NCBI GenBank assembly: GCA_039025855.1
Contig: JBCCNL010000020.1
Location: 1-62,276 of the forward strand
Reading direction: 5' to 3'
Origin: JBCCOW01 sp039025855
GTDB taxonomy: Bacteria; Planctomycetota; Phycisphaerae; Phycisphaerales; Phycisphaeraceae
DNA length: 62,276 nt
The translations under genes were made by a program, and so were the position numbers. The notes under the pieces are model-generated. The model was not told the DNA's origin, searched no databases, and was given only the letters and a program-made list of their open reading frames with translations. Shown here in pieces: positions 51,834 to 59,971 of the stretch (positions are counted from its first letter, which is position 1; each line of letters opens with the position of its first letter).

Positions 51834-53435
51834 ATGGCGCATGTCTTGGTGACCGGTGCGACGGGGTATATCGGGGGGCGGCTGGTGCCGCGGCTGTTGG
51901 CGGCGGGGCATCGGGTGCGGGTGTTGGTGCGGGATGCGGACCCGATCACGGGGCGGGGGTGGGAGCGTGAGGTGGAGGTGGTGTATGGAGACTTGTTGAA
52001 GCTGGGGACGTTGGCGGCGGCGGTGTCGGGGGTGGACGCGGCGTACTACCTGGTGCACTCGATGTATGGGGGGTCGGATTTCGCGGCGAAGGATCGGGAG
52101 GCGGCGGGGAATTTTGTGAGGGCGGTACTCGACGCGGCTGAAGCCGCGTCGCCTCGGGAAGCCGGTGGGGGGCCGCATGTGGTGTATCTGGGTGGGGTGG
52201 AGCCGAAGGTCGCGAAGGAGGGCACAAGGAGTGGTCACTTGCGCAGCCGGGCGGAGGTGGGGGCGGTGTTGGCGGACGGACTTCCGGGGGCGGTGACGGA
52301 GTTTCGGGCGGGGCCGATCATTGGGTCGGGCTCGGCGAGTTTTGAGATGGTGCGTTATCTGACCGAGCGGATCCCGGTGATGGTGACGCCGCGGTGGGTG
52401 AACAATGTGGTGCAGCCGATCGCGGTGCGGGATGTGTTGGCGTATTTGATTGGGGCGTTGGACGTGGGGCCGAGCGGGGTGATGGATATCGGCACGGAGG
52501 CGCTGAGCTTCAAGGCGATGATGCGGGAGGTGGCGCGGCAGCGGGGGCACCGGCGGGTGATTATTCCGACGCCGGTGTTGGCGCCGAAGCTGGCGGCGCG
52601 GTGGGTGGGGTTGGTGACGCCGATCCCGAACGCGTTGGCGGTGCCTTTGGTGGAGGGGGTGGTGCAGGATCTGGTGGCGGACACGTCGAAGGCGGAAGAG
52701 CTGTTTCCGGAGATCAAGCCGATCGCGTATCCGACGGCGGTGGAGTACGCGTTGGCGAAGATCGAGCGGGGTGATGTGGAGACGCGTTGGAGCGGGGCGG
52801 CGGTGGAGCTGGTGACGGAGAAGGGTGGGGGCGGGATCGACAAGCTGATCGAAGACCGGGAGGGGTTGGCGCGGGACCAGCGGACGCTGCGGACGGACGT
52901 TGCGCCGGAGCATGTGTTTGCGGCGGTGTGTGCGATTGGGGGGGAGCGGGGTTGGCCGGCGTACGGGTGGGCGTGGTGGCTGCGGGGGGTGTGCGACGCG
53001 GCGATCGGGGGGCCGGGGCTTCGGCGGGGTCGGCGTGACCCGCATGTGTTGTTGGAGGGCGAGGCGTTGGACTGGTGGCGGGTGGATGTGGTGGAGCCGC
53101 CGGGCGAGGCGGGGGACCACACGGGTGTCGGGCGGGGGCTGCTGCGGTTGCGGGCGGAGATGAAGGTGCCGGGGCGGGCGTGGCTGCAGTGGGAGGTTGA
53201 ACAGCGGGACGGGGAAGACTTCACGCGGCTGAAGCAGACGGCGTTGTTTGATCCGTCGGGTTTGCCGGGCACGCTGTACTGGTACGCGATGCTGCCGATG
53301 CACGAGCTGATCTTCCCGAAGATGCTTAGGGGGATCGAGCGTTGGGCGCGGGAGATGGCGGACAAGTCTGGGGCTGATGTGGAGCCCGTGGCCGGTCAGG
53401 CGGTGGCGACGGGGGCTTCGTCCAACGCGGCTTGA
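51834..53435 (+). CDS. SDR-family NAD(P)-binding protein with DUF2867 domain
   Basis: The 533-residue protein has an N-terminal NAD(P)-binding domain (VLVTGATGYIGGRLVPRLLA, GxxGxxG; then VVYLGGVEPKV) and a C-terminal DUF2867 domain (LDWWRVDVVEPPGEAG, YWYAMLPMHELIFPKM). The function of this fusion is unknown. A palindrome (52130-52151) is translated as DAAEAASPREAGG in a loop. It overlaps the convergent PhyH gene by 40 bp at their 3' ends. It is divergent from rbsK. Confidence 0.88.
   Translation: MAHVLVTGATGYIGGRLVPRLLAAGHRVRVLVRDADPITGRGWEREVEVVYGDLLKLGTLAAAVSGVDAAYYLVHSMYGGSDFAAKDREAAGNFVRAVLDAAEAASPREAGGGPHVVYLGGVEPKVAKEGTRSGHLRSRAEVGAVLADGLPGAVTEFRAGPIIGSGSASFEMVRYLTERIPVMVTPRWVNNVVQPIAVRDVLAYLIGALDVGPSGVMDIGTEALSFKAMMREVARQRGHRRVIIPTPVLAPKLAARWVGLVTPIPNALAVPLVEGVVQDLVADTSKAEELFPEIKPIAYPTAVEYALAKIERGDVETRWSGAAVELVTEKGGGGIDKLIEDREGLARDQRTLRTDVAPEHVFAAVCAIGGERGWPAYGWAWWLRGVCDAAIGGPGLRRGRRDPHVLLEGEALDWWRVDVVEPPGEAGDHTGVGRGLLRLRAEMKVPGRAWLQWEVEQRDGEDFTRLKQTALFDPSGLPGTLYWYAMLPMHELIFPKMLRGIERWAREMADKSGADVEPVAGQAVATGASSNAA
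52130..52151. repeat. Palindrome inside the SDR-DUF2867 gene
   Basis: CGACGCGGCT-GA-AGCCGCGTCG, followed by CCTCGGG. It has the same GCTGAAGC core as the palindromes at 15606 and 59907 and is translated in frame. Confidence 0.7.
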
Positions 53436-54256
53436 ACGGCGGTGTCCCAGACGCCGCGCATGTCCTGGCCGTACTCGGCTTGTCCGAAGGTGGCTTCGGG
53501 GCCGGTGAGTGCGGGCTTGTAGGTGCGGTCGTCGCCGAACTGGTCGGCATGGGCACCGGTTTGGGCGGCCTCGTAGGTGAGGAAGTGGAAGGCGCAGCCG
53601 GCGCGGTCCTGGGTGGTGTTATTGCCCATGGTGCAGTGCGGGATGCCGTAGGCGAAGAACCCGACGGAGCCGGCGGGGAGGTCGAAGGCGATGGAGTCGA
53701 GCTCGTTGTCGGGGTAGCAGCGGATGTGGTGGTCGGAGTCGGGGTCTCGGGAGTGTTCGAGCTTGGCGTGGGCCATGCCGGGGAGGATGCGCATGGTGCC
53801 GTTGGCGATGTGTGCGTCGTGGACGGCGATCCACATGGCGGTGCCTTGCATGGGGTCTTTGATCTGGAAGTAGGCGTTGTCTTGGTGCCAGTTGGTGCCG
53901 GAGCCGCGGAGGCCGGGCTTGAGGAAGACCTGGTCGAGGTGGAGGAGGACGTCGTCGCCGATGAGGGCGGCGACGTTGTGGCGGACCTTGTCGAGGAAGG
54001 GCAGGGCTTTGAAGAGGTCGCTGTGGGGGGACATGGGGCAGAGCTGGAGGTTGACCTTTCCGGTGGAGTGGGTGGAGCCGTCGCCTTGGGTTTTGACGTT
54101 GTGGATAAGGCCGGTGTCCTGGAAGCGCTTCACCTCGGCCTGCATGGCGGCGACTTCGCGGTCGTCGAAGAGGCCTTCGAGGACGGTGTAGCCCTCGGTC
54201 TTGAACTGGTTGATCTGCTCGGCGGAGAGGGACGGGTTGGCGGTTGGGGTGGGCAT
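53396..54256 (-). CDS. Phytanoyl-CoA dioxygenase (PhyH) family protein
   Basis: The 286-residue protein has the Fe(II)/2-oxoglutarate oxygenase fold: NWHQDNAYFQIKDPMQGTAM (His-x-Asp) and HCTMGNNTTQDR (distal His) with the arginine in QDRAGCAFHF. It hydroxylates an unidentified substrate. ATG 54256 is used because GGAG lies 5 bp upstream; the frame extends to 54298. The AraC-type regulator lies divergent, a common pairing in planctomycetes. Its 3' end overlaps the SDR gene. Confidence 0.92.
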   Translation of the reverse strand: MPTPTANPSLSAEQINQFKTEGYTVLEGLFDDREVAAMQAEVKRFQDTGLIHNVKTQGDGSTHSTGKVNLQLCPMSPHSDLFKALPFLDKVRHNVAALIGDDVLLHLDQVFLKPGLRGSGTNWHQDNAYFQIKDPMQGTAMWIAVHDAHIANGTMRILPGMAHAKLEHSRDPDSDHHIRCYPDNELDSIAFDLPAGSVGFFAYGIPHCTMGNNTTQDRAGCAFHFLTYEAAQTGAHADQFGDDRTYKPALTGPEATFGQAEYGQDMRGVWDTAVQAALDEAPVATA

Positions 54257-54352
54257 AGCGGCTCCGGGGTTGGGGGCGATCAGGGTGAGGCGGGCCACGG
54301 GCGGGGCGTAACGCCGGGGTGATGATTGGCATTTTGGTGTTTCTCCTCGCTA

Positions 54353-54393
54353 TATCAATGATGCCGATGACATCTTTGTTGTCGATATTGATA
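54353..54393. promoter_or_regulatory. Candidate operator with inverted repeat between PhyH and AraC genes
   Basis: TATCAAT (54353-54359) and ATTGATA (54387-54393) form an inverted repeat with 27 bp between, in a locally AT-rich stretch. AraC-type proteins often bind repeats in such divergent regions, so this is a candidate site for the neighbouring regulator. A -10-like AT-rich element for either gene would overlap. Confidence 0.5.
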
Positions 54394-54403
54394 AAGTTTA
54401 GGG

Positions 54404-55264
54404 GTGAGCAGTAAGGCGTCTGGCAGCGTGTCGGTGGGGCGGATTGACGACGTGCGGATCACGCTGGCGGGCGGGGTCGTGGACAAGCGGGAGTGGGTGC
54501 ACAGCCGGTTTGGGGTGCATGCCTTGGGGCTGGTGACGCGGGGGCGGGGGCGGTATCGGGTGGGGGCGGGTCGGTGGCAGGCGATCGGTCCGGGGTCGCT
54601 GTTTGCGGTGTATCCTGGGCCGGTGTTTCACTACGGGCCTGAGGCGGGGACGGGGTGGTCGGAGACGCACTTTGGGGGGATCGGGCCGGGGGTGGAGCGG
54701 TGGTGCCGGTATGGGTGGATCGGGACGGACGGGGCGGTGCGGCGGTTGGCGCGGGAAGGGCTGTCGCGTTGGGTGGAAGGGGTGGCGGAGCTGCGGGGGT
54801 TGACGGAGAGTGAGGCGTTGGGGGACAGCGATCGGGCGGTGTTGTGCGCGGAGCGGTTGATGCTGGAGATGAGCTTGGCGAGCGTGGGGGGTGGCGGGGT
54901 GAAGCGGTGGGTTTCGAGCGGGGTGGAGGCGGCGCTGTCGGCGTTGCCGGAGCGGTTGGGTGGGGTGATTGAATGGGAGGCGTTTTCAGAGGAGTTCGGG
55001 GTGAGCTATTCGCTGCTGCGGAAGCGGGTGCGGGAACAGACCGGGCTGTCGCCGGGGAAGTACCTGGCTCGGCTTCGGTGTCACGCGGCGTGTCGCTTGC
55101 TGGGCGGGACGGACTGGTCGGTCGGGCGGATCGCGGAGGCGGTGGGGGTTGCGGATGTGCCGACGTTTAGCCGGTTGTTCAGACGGACGCTGGGGGTGAC
55201 GGCGACGGGGTATCGGCGGGACCAGCGGCGGCTCGGTGCGGCCGGCGGGCGGGGCCAGGGGTAA
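54404..55264 (+). CDS. AraC-family transcriptional regulator
   Basis: The 286-residue protein has an N-terminal cupin-like sensing domain (VHALGLVTRGRGRYRVGAG, LFAVYPGPVFHYGPEAG) and a C-terminal double helix-turn-helix with SYSLLRKRVREQTGLSPGKY and VGRIAEAVGVADVPTFSRLF, then RRTLGVTATGYRR. It probably controls the divergent PhyH gene in response to a sugar or related ligand. The start is GTG 54404; a GTG at 54428 is an alternative. Codons end in G. Confidence 0.9.
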   Translation: MSSKASGSVSVGRIDDVRITLAGGVVDKREWVHSRFGVHALGLVTRGRGRYRVGAGRWQAIGPGSLFAVYPGPVFHYGPEAGTGWSETHFGGIGPGVERWCRYGWIGTDGAVRRLAREGLSRWVEGVAELRGLTESEALGDSDRAVLCAERLMLEMSLASVGGGGVKRWVSSGVEAALSALPERLGGVIEWEAFSEEFGVSYSLLRKRVREQTGLSPGKYLARLRCHAACRLLGGTDWSVGRIAEAVGVADVPTFSRLFRRTLGVTATGYRRDQRRLGAAGGRGQG

Positions 55265-55281
55265 GCGGCGTAGGATCAGAG

Positions 55282-55464
55282 GTGCGACGCGGTAACGACA
55301 GGCAGGCGGCTTTGCCGAGCAAGGTGTGTCCGGTGTGTGGGCGGGCGTTTGTGTGGCGGAAGAAGTGGGAGCGGGACTGGGACCGGGTGGTGTATTGCTC
55401 GAAGGCGTGCGCGGCGAAGGGCAAGCGGGCGCGGGACGACGGGAAGCCGGACGCGTCGCGGTGA
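55282..55464 (+). CDS. DUF2256 zinc-finger-like protein
   Basis: The 60-residue protein has the DUF2256 pattern: KVCPVCGRAFVWRKKWERDW and RVVYCSKACAAKGKRAR, four cysteines that probably bind zinc. I recall this small family as often encoded near FeS-BCP photolyase-related genes; here such a gene lies 7 kb away. The GTG start at 55282 follows AGAGG. Its role is unknown. Confidence 0.85.
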   Translation: MRRGNDRQAALPSKVCPVCGRAFVWRKKWERDWDRVVYCSKACAAKGKRARDDGKPDASR

Positions 55465-55496
55465 GGTTGTGGTTGTGAGCGGGTGGGGGGTGAGGC

Positions 55497-55913
55497 CTAT
55501 TCGTCGAAGAGTTCGCGGGTTTTGCCGGAGTCTCGGACGAGGAAGAGTTGGTCGCGGATGTCGCGGACTAAAGCGTAGCCGCCGACCGGGATGGTGATGG
55601 CGGGGGTGCGTCGGTCGAGGCGGAATTCGAGCTCGACGAACTTGCCGGCGGGGTTGATGAAGTAGGCAAATCCGCCGCGGGGGTCGGCGACGATGGCGGC
55701 CTCGCCGGGCTTGACGGCGGCGGTGTTGGAGATCGGTTCGAGGGCGTTGGTGATGAGGTTCTGGAGCTGGTTGTCGGTGAGGTTGTCGAGGAGGCGGTCT
55801 TGCGGGCTGAGCTGGGCCTGTGCGGGCTGGAGGCTGAGCACGGTGATGGTGGTGAGGAGTGCGGTGGCGGCGGCGGTGAGCAGGAGGACGGGCTTGGTGA
55901 TCGGGCGGCGCAT
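55497..55913 (-). CDS. Hypothetical secreted protein
   Basis: The 138-residue protein has a signal peptide (VLLLTAAATALLTTITVLSL, ending near AQA) and a body with helix (RLLDNLTDNQLQNLITNALE) and beta segments (AIVADPRGGFAYFINPAGKF). No family is recognised. GGAG lies 7 bp before ATG 55913. It follows the TPR-like gene on the same strand with 31 bp between, so co-transcription is likely. Confidence 0.6.
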   Translation of the reverse strand: MRRPITKPVLLLTAAATALLTTITVLSLQPAQAQLSPQDRLLDNLTDNQLQNLITNALEPISNTAAVKPGEAAIVADPRGGFAYFINPAGKFVELEFRLDRRTPAITIPVGGYALVRDIRDQLFLVRDSGKTRELFDE

Positions 55914-55944
55914 AGGAGGGCTCCGGTTGGGGGGAGGGTTGGGG

Positions 55945-56670
55945 TCAGGGGGTGTTGAGAGCGGCGCGGGCCTGTTTTGCTGCGCCGGACTGGGGGGCGA
56001 GGTCGATGGCCCGTTGGTAGAGCGCCCGGGCGGCGTCGGGTTGGTTGGCCTCGGCTTCGGCCTGGGCGAGGCGGAGGGCGGCGGCGGCTGCGAAGGCGGG
56101 GTCGAGGGTGCCGGCAGAGATGGCGTCGGCGGAGCCGTCGAGGACCATGCGGAGGTCGTTGAGGGCGGGCTGGTATTGGCCCGCGATGCGGGGGAGGTTG
56201 ACGGTGGAGATGCCGCGGAGGAAACGGATTTCGAGGTTGTCGGGGTCGGCTTTGACGGCGGCGTTGAGGAGCTTGCCGCCGGCGCGGGCGTGGAGGCCTT
56301 TGACGGGGCCGAAGGACGCGTTGCGGGCGGCGATGAGTTTGCTGGAGCCGCGGTAGGCCTGGAGCAGGGGGTTGTCGGGGTCGGCTTCGAGGAGGTCTTC
56401 GAGGGCGGCGTCGGCTCGGGCGTGGGCGTCGGCGGCGCCGGCGCCGCCCCGGCGGGGGTGGGGGGTGGGGATGCCGAACGGTGAGTTGTCGGCGGGTTGG
56501 GTGGACGCGGTGGGGGGGGCGAGGTTGACCAGGCTGTCGGCGTCGGGGGAGGAGTAGCAGGAGGGGAACAGGAGCAGGAGTCCGGCGGCGGCGGCGGGCA
56601 GGGCGATGACCGCAAGGAGCCAGCGGCGGGCTGATCGGGCTTTGCGGGGGGGTGAGGGGGAGCCGTCCAT
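55945..56670 (-). CDS. Membrane-anchored TPR-like protein
   Basis: The 241-residue protein has an N-terminal membrane helix (WLLAVIALPAAAAGLLLLFP, with a cysteine after it that could be a lipobox), then helical repeats with TPR character (DAALEDLLEADPDNPLLQAY, NAAVKADPDNLEIRFLRGIS, ARALYQRAIDLAPQSGAAKQ). TPR repeats suggest protein-protein interaction outside the membrane. ATG 56670 is used; the frame extends upstream as non-coding. Confidence 0.65.
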   Translation of the reverse strand: MDGSPSPPRKARSARRWLLAVIALPAAAAGLLLLFPSCYSSPDADSLVNLAPPTASTQPADNSPFGIPTPHPRRGGAGAADAHARADAALEDLLEADPDNPLLQAYRGSSKLIAARNASFGPVKGLHARAGGKLLNAAVKADPDNLEIRFLRGISTVNLPRIAGQYQPALNDLRMVLDGSADAISAGTLDPAFAAAAALRLAQAEAEANQPDAARALYQRAIDLAPQSGAAKQARAALNTP

Positions 56671-56745
56671 GCTGCGATGGTACCGCCTATGATCGCCGAC
56701 ACCGTGGGGGTGTTGTGGTTTTGGTGTGTGTGAAATGAGGTTCAG

Positions 56746-58266
56746 ATGAGCAAGCGTGTTGTGGTTGTGGGGGCGGGGCCGGGCGGTTTGGCGGCGGCGA
56801 TGTTGCTGGCGAAGCAGGGGCTTGAGGTGACGGTGGTGGAGCGGCGGTCGGTGGTGGGCGGTCGGACGTCGACGGTGGAGGCGGAGACGGAGCGGGGGAC
56901 GTTCCGGTTTGACCTGGGGCCGACGTTCTTTCTGTATCCGCAGATCCTGGAGGAGGTGTTCGAGGCGTGCGGGATGGACCTGCATGAGCGGGTGAAGATG
57001 ACGAAGCTGGACCCGCAGTATCGGCTGGTGTTTGAGGAGGGCGGTGAGCTGCCGTGCACGGCGGACGTGAAGGCCATGTCGGAGCGGATCGCGGCGATCA
57101 GCCCGGAAGACGCGTCGGGGTTTGAGCGGTACCTCAAGGAGAACCGGAAGAAGTTCGATGCGTTTGCGCCGATGCTGCAGCGGCCTTGGAACAAGGTGAC
57201 CGACCTGCTTGATCCGAGCATCCTGAAGATGATCCCGCTGATTAAACCATGGGCCTCGGTGGACTCGGATCTAGGTCGTCATTTTAAAGATGACCGGATC
57301 CGTCTGGCGTTTTCTTTCCAGAGTAAGTATCTGGGGATGAGCCCGTTTAACTGTCCGAGTTTGTTTACGATTTTGTCGTACCTGGAGTATGACTACGGGG
57401 TGTGGCATCCGGAGGGGGGGTGTGGCGAGGTGAGCCGGGCGATGGCACGGGCGGCGGATGAGTTGGGGGCTGAAGTGAAGCTGGACACGGAGGTGACGGG
57501 GCTGGAGTTCGGGGGCAAGGATGGGCGGTCTTGCACGGGGGTTCGGGTGGTGGGCGAGCCTGGCTCTGACGGGCAGTTGTTGCAGGCGGACGCGGTGGTG
57601 ATCGGGGCGGACTTTGCGGACGCGATGAGCCGGCTGGTGCCGGACGGGGTGCGTCGGCGGTGGACGGACAAGAAGCTGGAGAAGAAGAAGTATTCGTGCT
57701 CGACGTACATGATGTACCTCGGGGTGGAGGGCACGTACGAGACGGATCACCATACGATTTTCCTGGCGAAGAACTATCAACAGAACCTGGACGAGATCGA
57801 GAACCAGCACGTGTTGAGTGATAATCCTTCGGCGTATGTGTGCAACACAGCGGCGACGGACGCAACGATGGCGCCGGAGGGGTGCAGCGCGGTGTATGTG
57901 CTGGCGCCGGTGACGCACCTGCACGAGAACGTGGACTGGGCGGCGCGGGAGCCGGCGTTCCGGGAGAGCGTGCTGCGGCAGATGGCGAAGTTTGGGTTTG
58001 AGGGTGTGGCGGACCGGATTGTGTATGAGAAGACGATCACGCCGGTGGAGTGGCGGGATGATTTGCGGATCTATCGGGGGGCGACGTTTAACCTGGCCCA
58101 TAATTTAGGGCAGATGCTGCACCGCCGGCCGAGGAACCGGTTTGAAGATTTGGGGAATGTGTATCTGGTGGGTGGGGGGACGCACCCGGGGTCGGGGTTG
58201 CCGGTGATTTATGAGGGGGCTCGGATTTCGACGCGGTTGTTGTGTGAGGACCTGGGGGTGGATTGA
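56746..58266 (+). CDS. crtN: CrtI/CrtN-type carotenoid desaturase
   Basis: The 506-residue FAD-dependent enzyme has the dinucleotide-binding motif VVVVGAGPGGLAAAMLLAKQ, DLGPTFFLYPQILEEVF and a C-terminal signature GNVYLVGGGTHPGSGLPVI. It is a phytoene-desaturase-type enzyme; the second CrtI-like gene and the aldehyde dehydrogenase next to it suggest a C30 (diapophytoene-type) pathway, so crtN is the tentative name. GAGG precedes ATG 56746. It is the first gene of the carotenoid group. Confidence 0.9.
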   Translation: MSKRVVVVGAGPGGLAAAMLLAKQGLEVTVVERRSVVGGRTSTVEAETERGTFRFDLGPTFFLYPQILEEVFEACGMDLHERVKMTKLDPQYRLVFEEGGELPCTADVKAMSERIAAISPEDASGFERYLKENRKKFDAFAPMLQRPWNKVTDLLDPSILKMIPLIKPWASVDSDLGRHFKDDRIRLAFSFQSKYLGMSPFNCPSLFTILSYLEYDYGVWHPEGGCGEVSRAMARAADELGAEVKLDTEVTGLEFGGKDGRSCTGVRVVGEPGSDGQLLQADAVVIGADFADAMSRLVPDGVRRRWTDKKLEKKKYSCSTYMMYLGVEGTYETDHHTIFLAKNYQQNLDEIENQHVLSDNPSAYVCNTAATDATMAPEGCSAVYVLAPVTHLHENVDWAAREPAFRESVLRQMAKFGFEGVADRIVYEKTITPVEWRDDLRIYRGATFNLAHNLGQMLHRRPRNRFEDLGNVYLVGGGTHPGSGLPVIYEGARISTRLLCEDLGVD

Positions 58267-58291
58267 ACCACGAAGGCACAAACAGCACGAA
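58266..58291. repeat. Short repeat of ACCACGAAGGCAC type
   Basis: AACCACGAAGGCACAAACAG and CACGAAG follow the stop of the crtN-like gene. I recall this ACCACGAAGGCAC-type element as a scattered intergenic repeat in planctomycetes and other bacteria. It overlaps the stop codon region of the gene. Confidence 0.5.
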
Positions 58292-58353
58292 GATGGGGCC
58301 GGGGACGGGTCGGTCGAGTGCTGCTGTTACCTTCGATGTGATACAAGCGGGGG

Positions 58354-59919
58354 ATGAATAGGTCGGGTCTTGATGAGCGGTTGGCTGGGGTTCGCGTGGC
58401 GCAGGCGGCGTGGGCGGCTGTGGGGTTGAAGGAGCGGTTGCGGGTGGTGCGGCGGTTTCGGGGGTTGTTGGCGGGGTATGGAGAGCCGATCGCGCGGGAG
58501 GTGGCGGGGGCGAGTGTGGTGCGGGGTGGCGATGAGGGGGTGGGGATGACGCTGGCGGCGGAGGTGATCCCGTTAGCGGATGCGGCGAAGTGGTTGGAGA
58601 AGGAGGCGGGGGAGGTGTTGGGTGAGCGGAAGGTGGGGGTGCGGGGTCGGCCGATGTGGTTGTGGGGGTGTCGGTCGGTGGTGCGGCGGGTGCCTTGGGG
58701 GGTGGTGCTGGTGATTGGGGCGGGGAACTATCCGTTGTTTTTGGCGGGGGTGCAGGCGATGCAGGGGTTGGTGGCGGGGAACGCGGTGGTGTTGAAGCCG
58801 GGGCGGGCGGAGGGCGGGGGGCTGGTGGCGGCGGGTTGGCTCGAAAGGCTGTGGCGGGAGGCGGGGTTGCCGGAGGGGGTGTTGACGGTGATCGGGGAGT
58901 CGGTGGAAGAGGTGGAGGGGTGGATGGGTGGTGGTTTGACGGAAGGCAGCGGGTCGGCCACGTGCCCCCCGGCGGAGCCGGGGGCTAAAGGGGCGGGTGG
59001 GGGGGTGGATAAGGTGGTGTTGACGGGGAGTTCGGCGACGGGGCGGGCGGTGATGCGGCGGTGTGCGGAGACGTTGACGCCGGTGTCGTTGGAGTTGTCG
59101 GGGGTGGATGGGTGCGTGGTGCTGCCGGGGGCGGATGTGGGCGTGGCGGCGGCGGCGATCGCGTGGGGCTTGAGGCTGAATAACGGGGCGACGTGTATTG
59201 CGCCGCGGCGGGTGTTGGTGCATCGGTCGTTGGAGGACGCGTTGGGTGAGGCGCTGGCGGCGGCGTTGGATGGGGTTGAATTGGGTGGGCTGTATCCCGG
59301 GTCGGCGGAGCGGTGTGCGGGGTTGGTGGGTGAGGCGTTGGAGGGTGGGGCGCGGTTGTGGTGTGGGGGGGACCCACGGATGGAATCCGTGGGCTTCGGG
59401 GAGGGTTTGGGGCCGTGGGTGTTGGGGGGGGTGACGGCGGGGATGCGTTTAGCGGTGGAAGATAGTTTTGGGCCGACGGCGGCGTTGATGGGTTGGGAGA
59501 CGGAGGCGGAGTTGAGGGGGTTGGAGGCGGCGTGCCCGTATGGGTTGGGGTTGAGTGTGTTCGGGCCGGCGGGGGAGGCGGAGCGGGTGGCCGAAGAGCT
59601 TATGGCTGGTGGGGCGTGCGGGGTGGGTGGGGTTTGTGTGAATGATTTGATTGCGCCGACGGCGGACCCGCGTTTGCCGTTTGGGGGGACGGGCGAGAGC
59701 GGGTTTGGGGTGACGCGGGGGGTGGAGGGGTTGGTGGGGATGACACGGCCGGTGGTGGTGACGGTCAGGGGGGGCCGGGGTCGTCCGCACTACGGGGCGT
59801 TGGGTGGCAAGGAAGTGCGGGTGTTGGGCGGGTACTTGCGGGTGGTGCACGCGGTGGGTTGGCGGGGGAAGGTGCAGGCGGTGTGGGGGTTGGTGCGAGG
59901 GCGGACGCCATCCCGCTGA
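58354..59919 (+). CDS. Aldehyde dehydrogenase, probable C30-carotenoid aldehyde oxidase
   Basis: The 521-residue protein has ALDH motifs: IGAGNYPLFLAGVQAMQGL, VLTGSSATGRAVMRRC, LELSG (catalytic Glu) and NNGATCIAPRRV (catalytic Cys) near residue 280. In C30 carotenoid pathways, ALDH oxidises diaponeurosporenal to the acid. The gene between two CrtI-like genes supports that role. Three palindromes lie in it: two encode loops (GSATCPPAEPGAKG, WCGGDPRMESVGF) and the third holds the TGA stop at 59917-59919. Many stretches are Gly/Val-rich. Confidence 0.88.
   Translation: MNRSGLDERLAGVRVAQAAWAAVGLKERLRVVRRFRGLLAGYGEPIAREVAGASVVRGGDEGVGMTLAAEVIPLADAAKWLEKEAGEVLGERKVGVRGRPMWLWGCRSVVRRVPWGVVLVIGAGNYPLFLAGVQAMQGLVAGNAVVLKPGRAEGGGLVAAGWLERLWREAGLPEGVLTVIGESVEEVEGWMGGGLTEGSGSATCPPAEPGAKGAGGGVDKVVLTGSSATGRAVMRRCAETLTPVSLELSGVDGCVVLPGADVGVAAAAIAWGLRLNNGATCIAPRRVLVHRSLEDALGEALAAALDGVELGGLYPGSAERCAGLVGEALEGGARLWCGGDPRMESVGFGEGLGPWVLGGVTAGMRLAVEDSFGPTAALMGWETEAELRGLEAACPYGLGLSVFGPAGEAERVAEELMAGGACGVGGVCVNDLIAPTADPRLPFGGTGESGFGVTRGVEGLVGMTRPVVVTVRGGRGRPHYGALGGKEVRVLGGYLRVVHAVGWRGKVQAVWGLVRGRTPSR
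58964..58985. repeat. Palindrome with GCTAAA tail inside the aldehyde dehydrogenase gene
   Basis: GCCCCCCGGC-GGA-GCCGGGGGC followed by TAAA. Translated in frame as CPPAEPGAKG, in a loop ahead of the NAD-binding motif. Confidence 0.7.
59373..59393. repeat. Palindrome inside the aldehyde dehydrogenase gene
   Basis: CCCACGGAT-GGA-ATCCGTGGG followed by CTTC. Translated in frame as DPRMESVGF. Confidence 0.7.
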
Positions 59920-59930
59920 AGCGGGATGGC
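59907..59930. repeat. Palindrome holding the stop codon of the aldehyde dehydrogenase gene
   Basis: GCCATCCCGCT-GA-AGCGGGATGGC followed by CTT. The TGA stop (59917-59919) lies in its loop, and the core matches 15606-15625. The true end of the ancestral gene may have been elsewhere. Confidence 0.8.
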
Positions 59931-59971
59931 CTTGGCGTGAGGGAAGGGGATGGGGTGGGTATGATGCGTAT

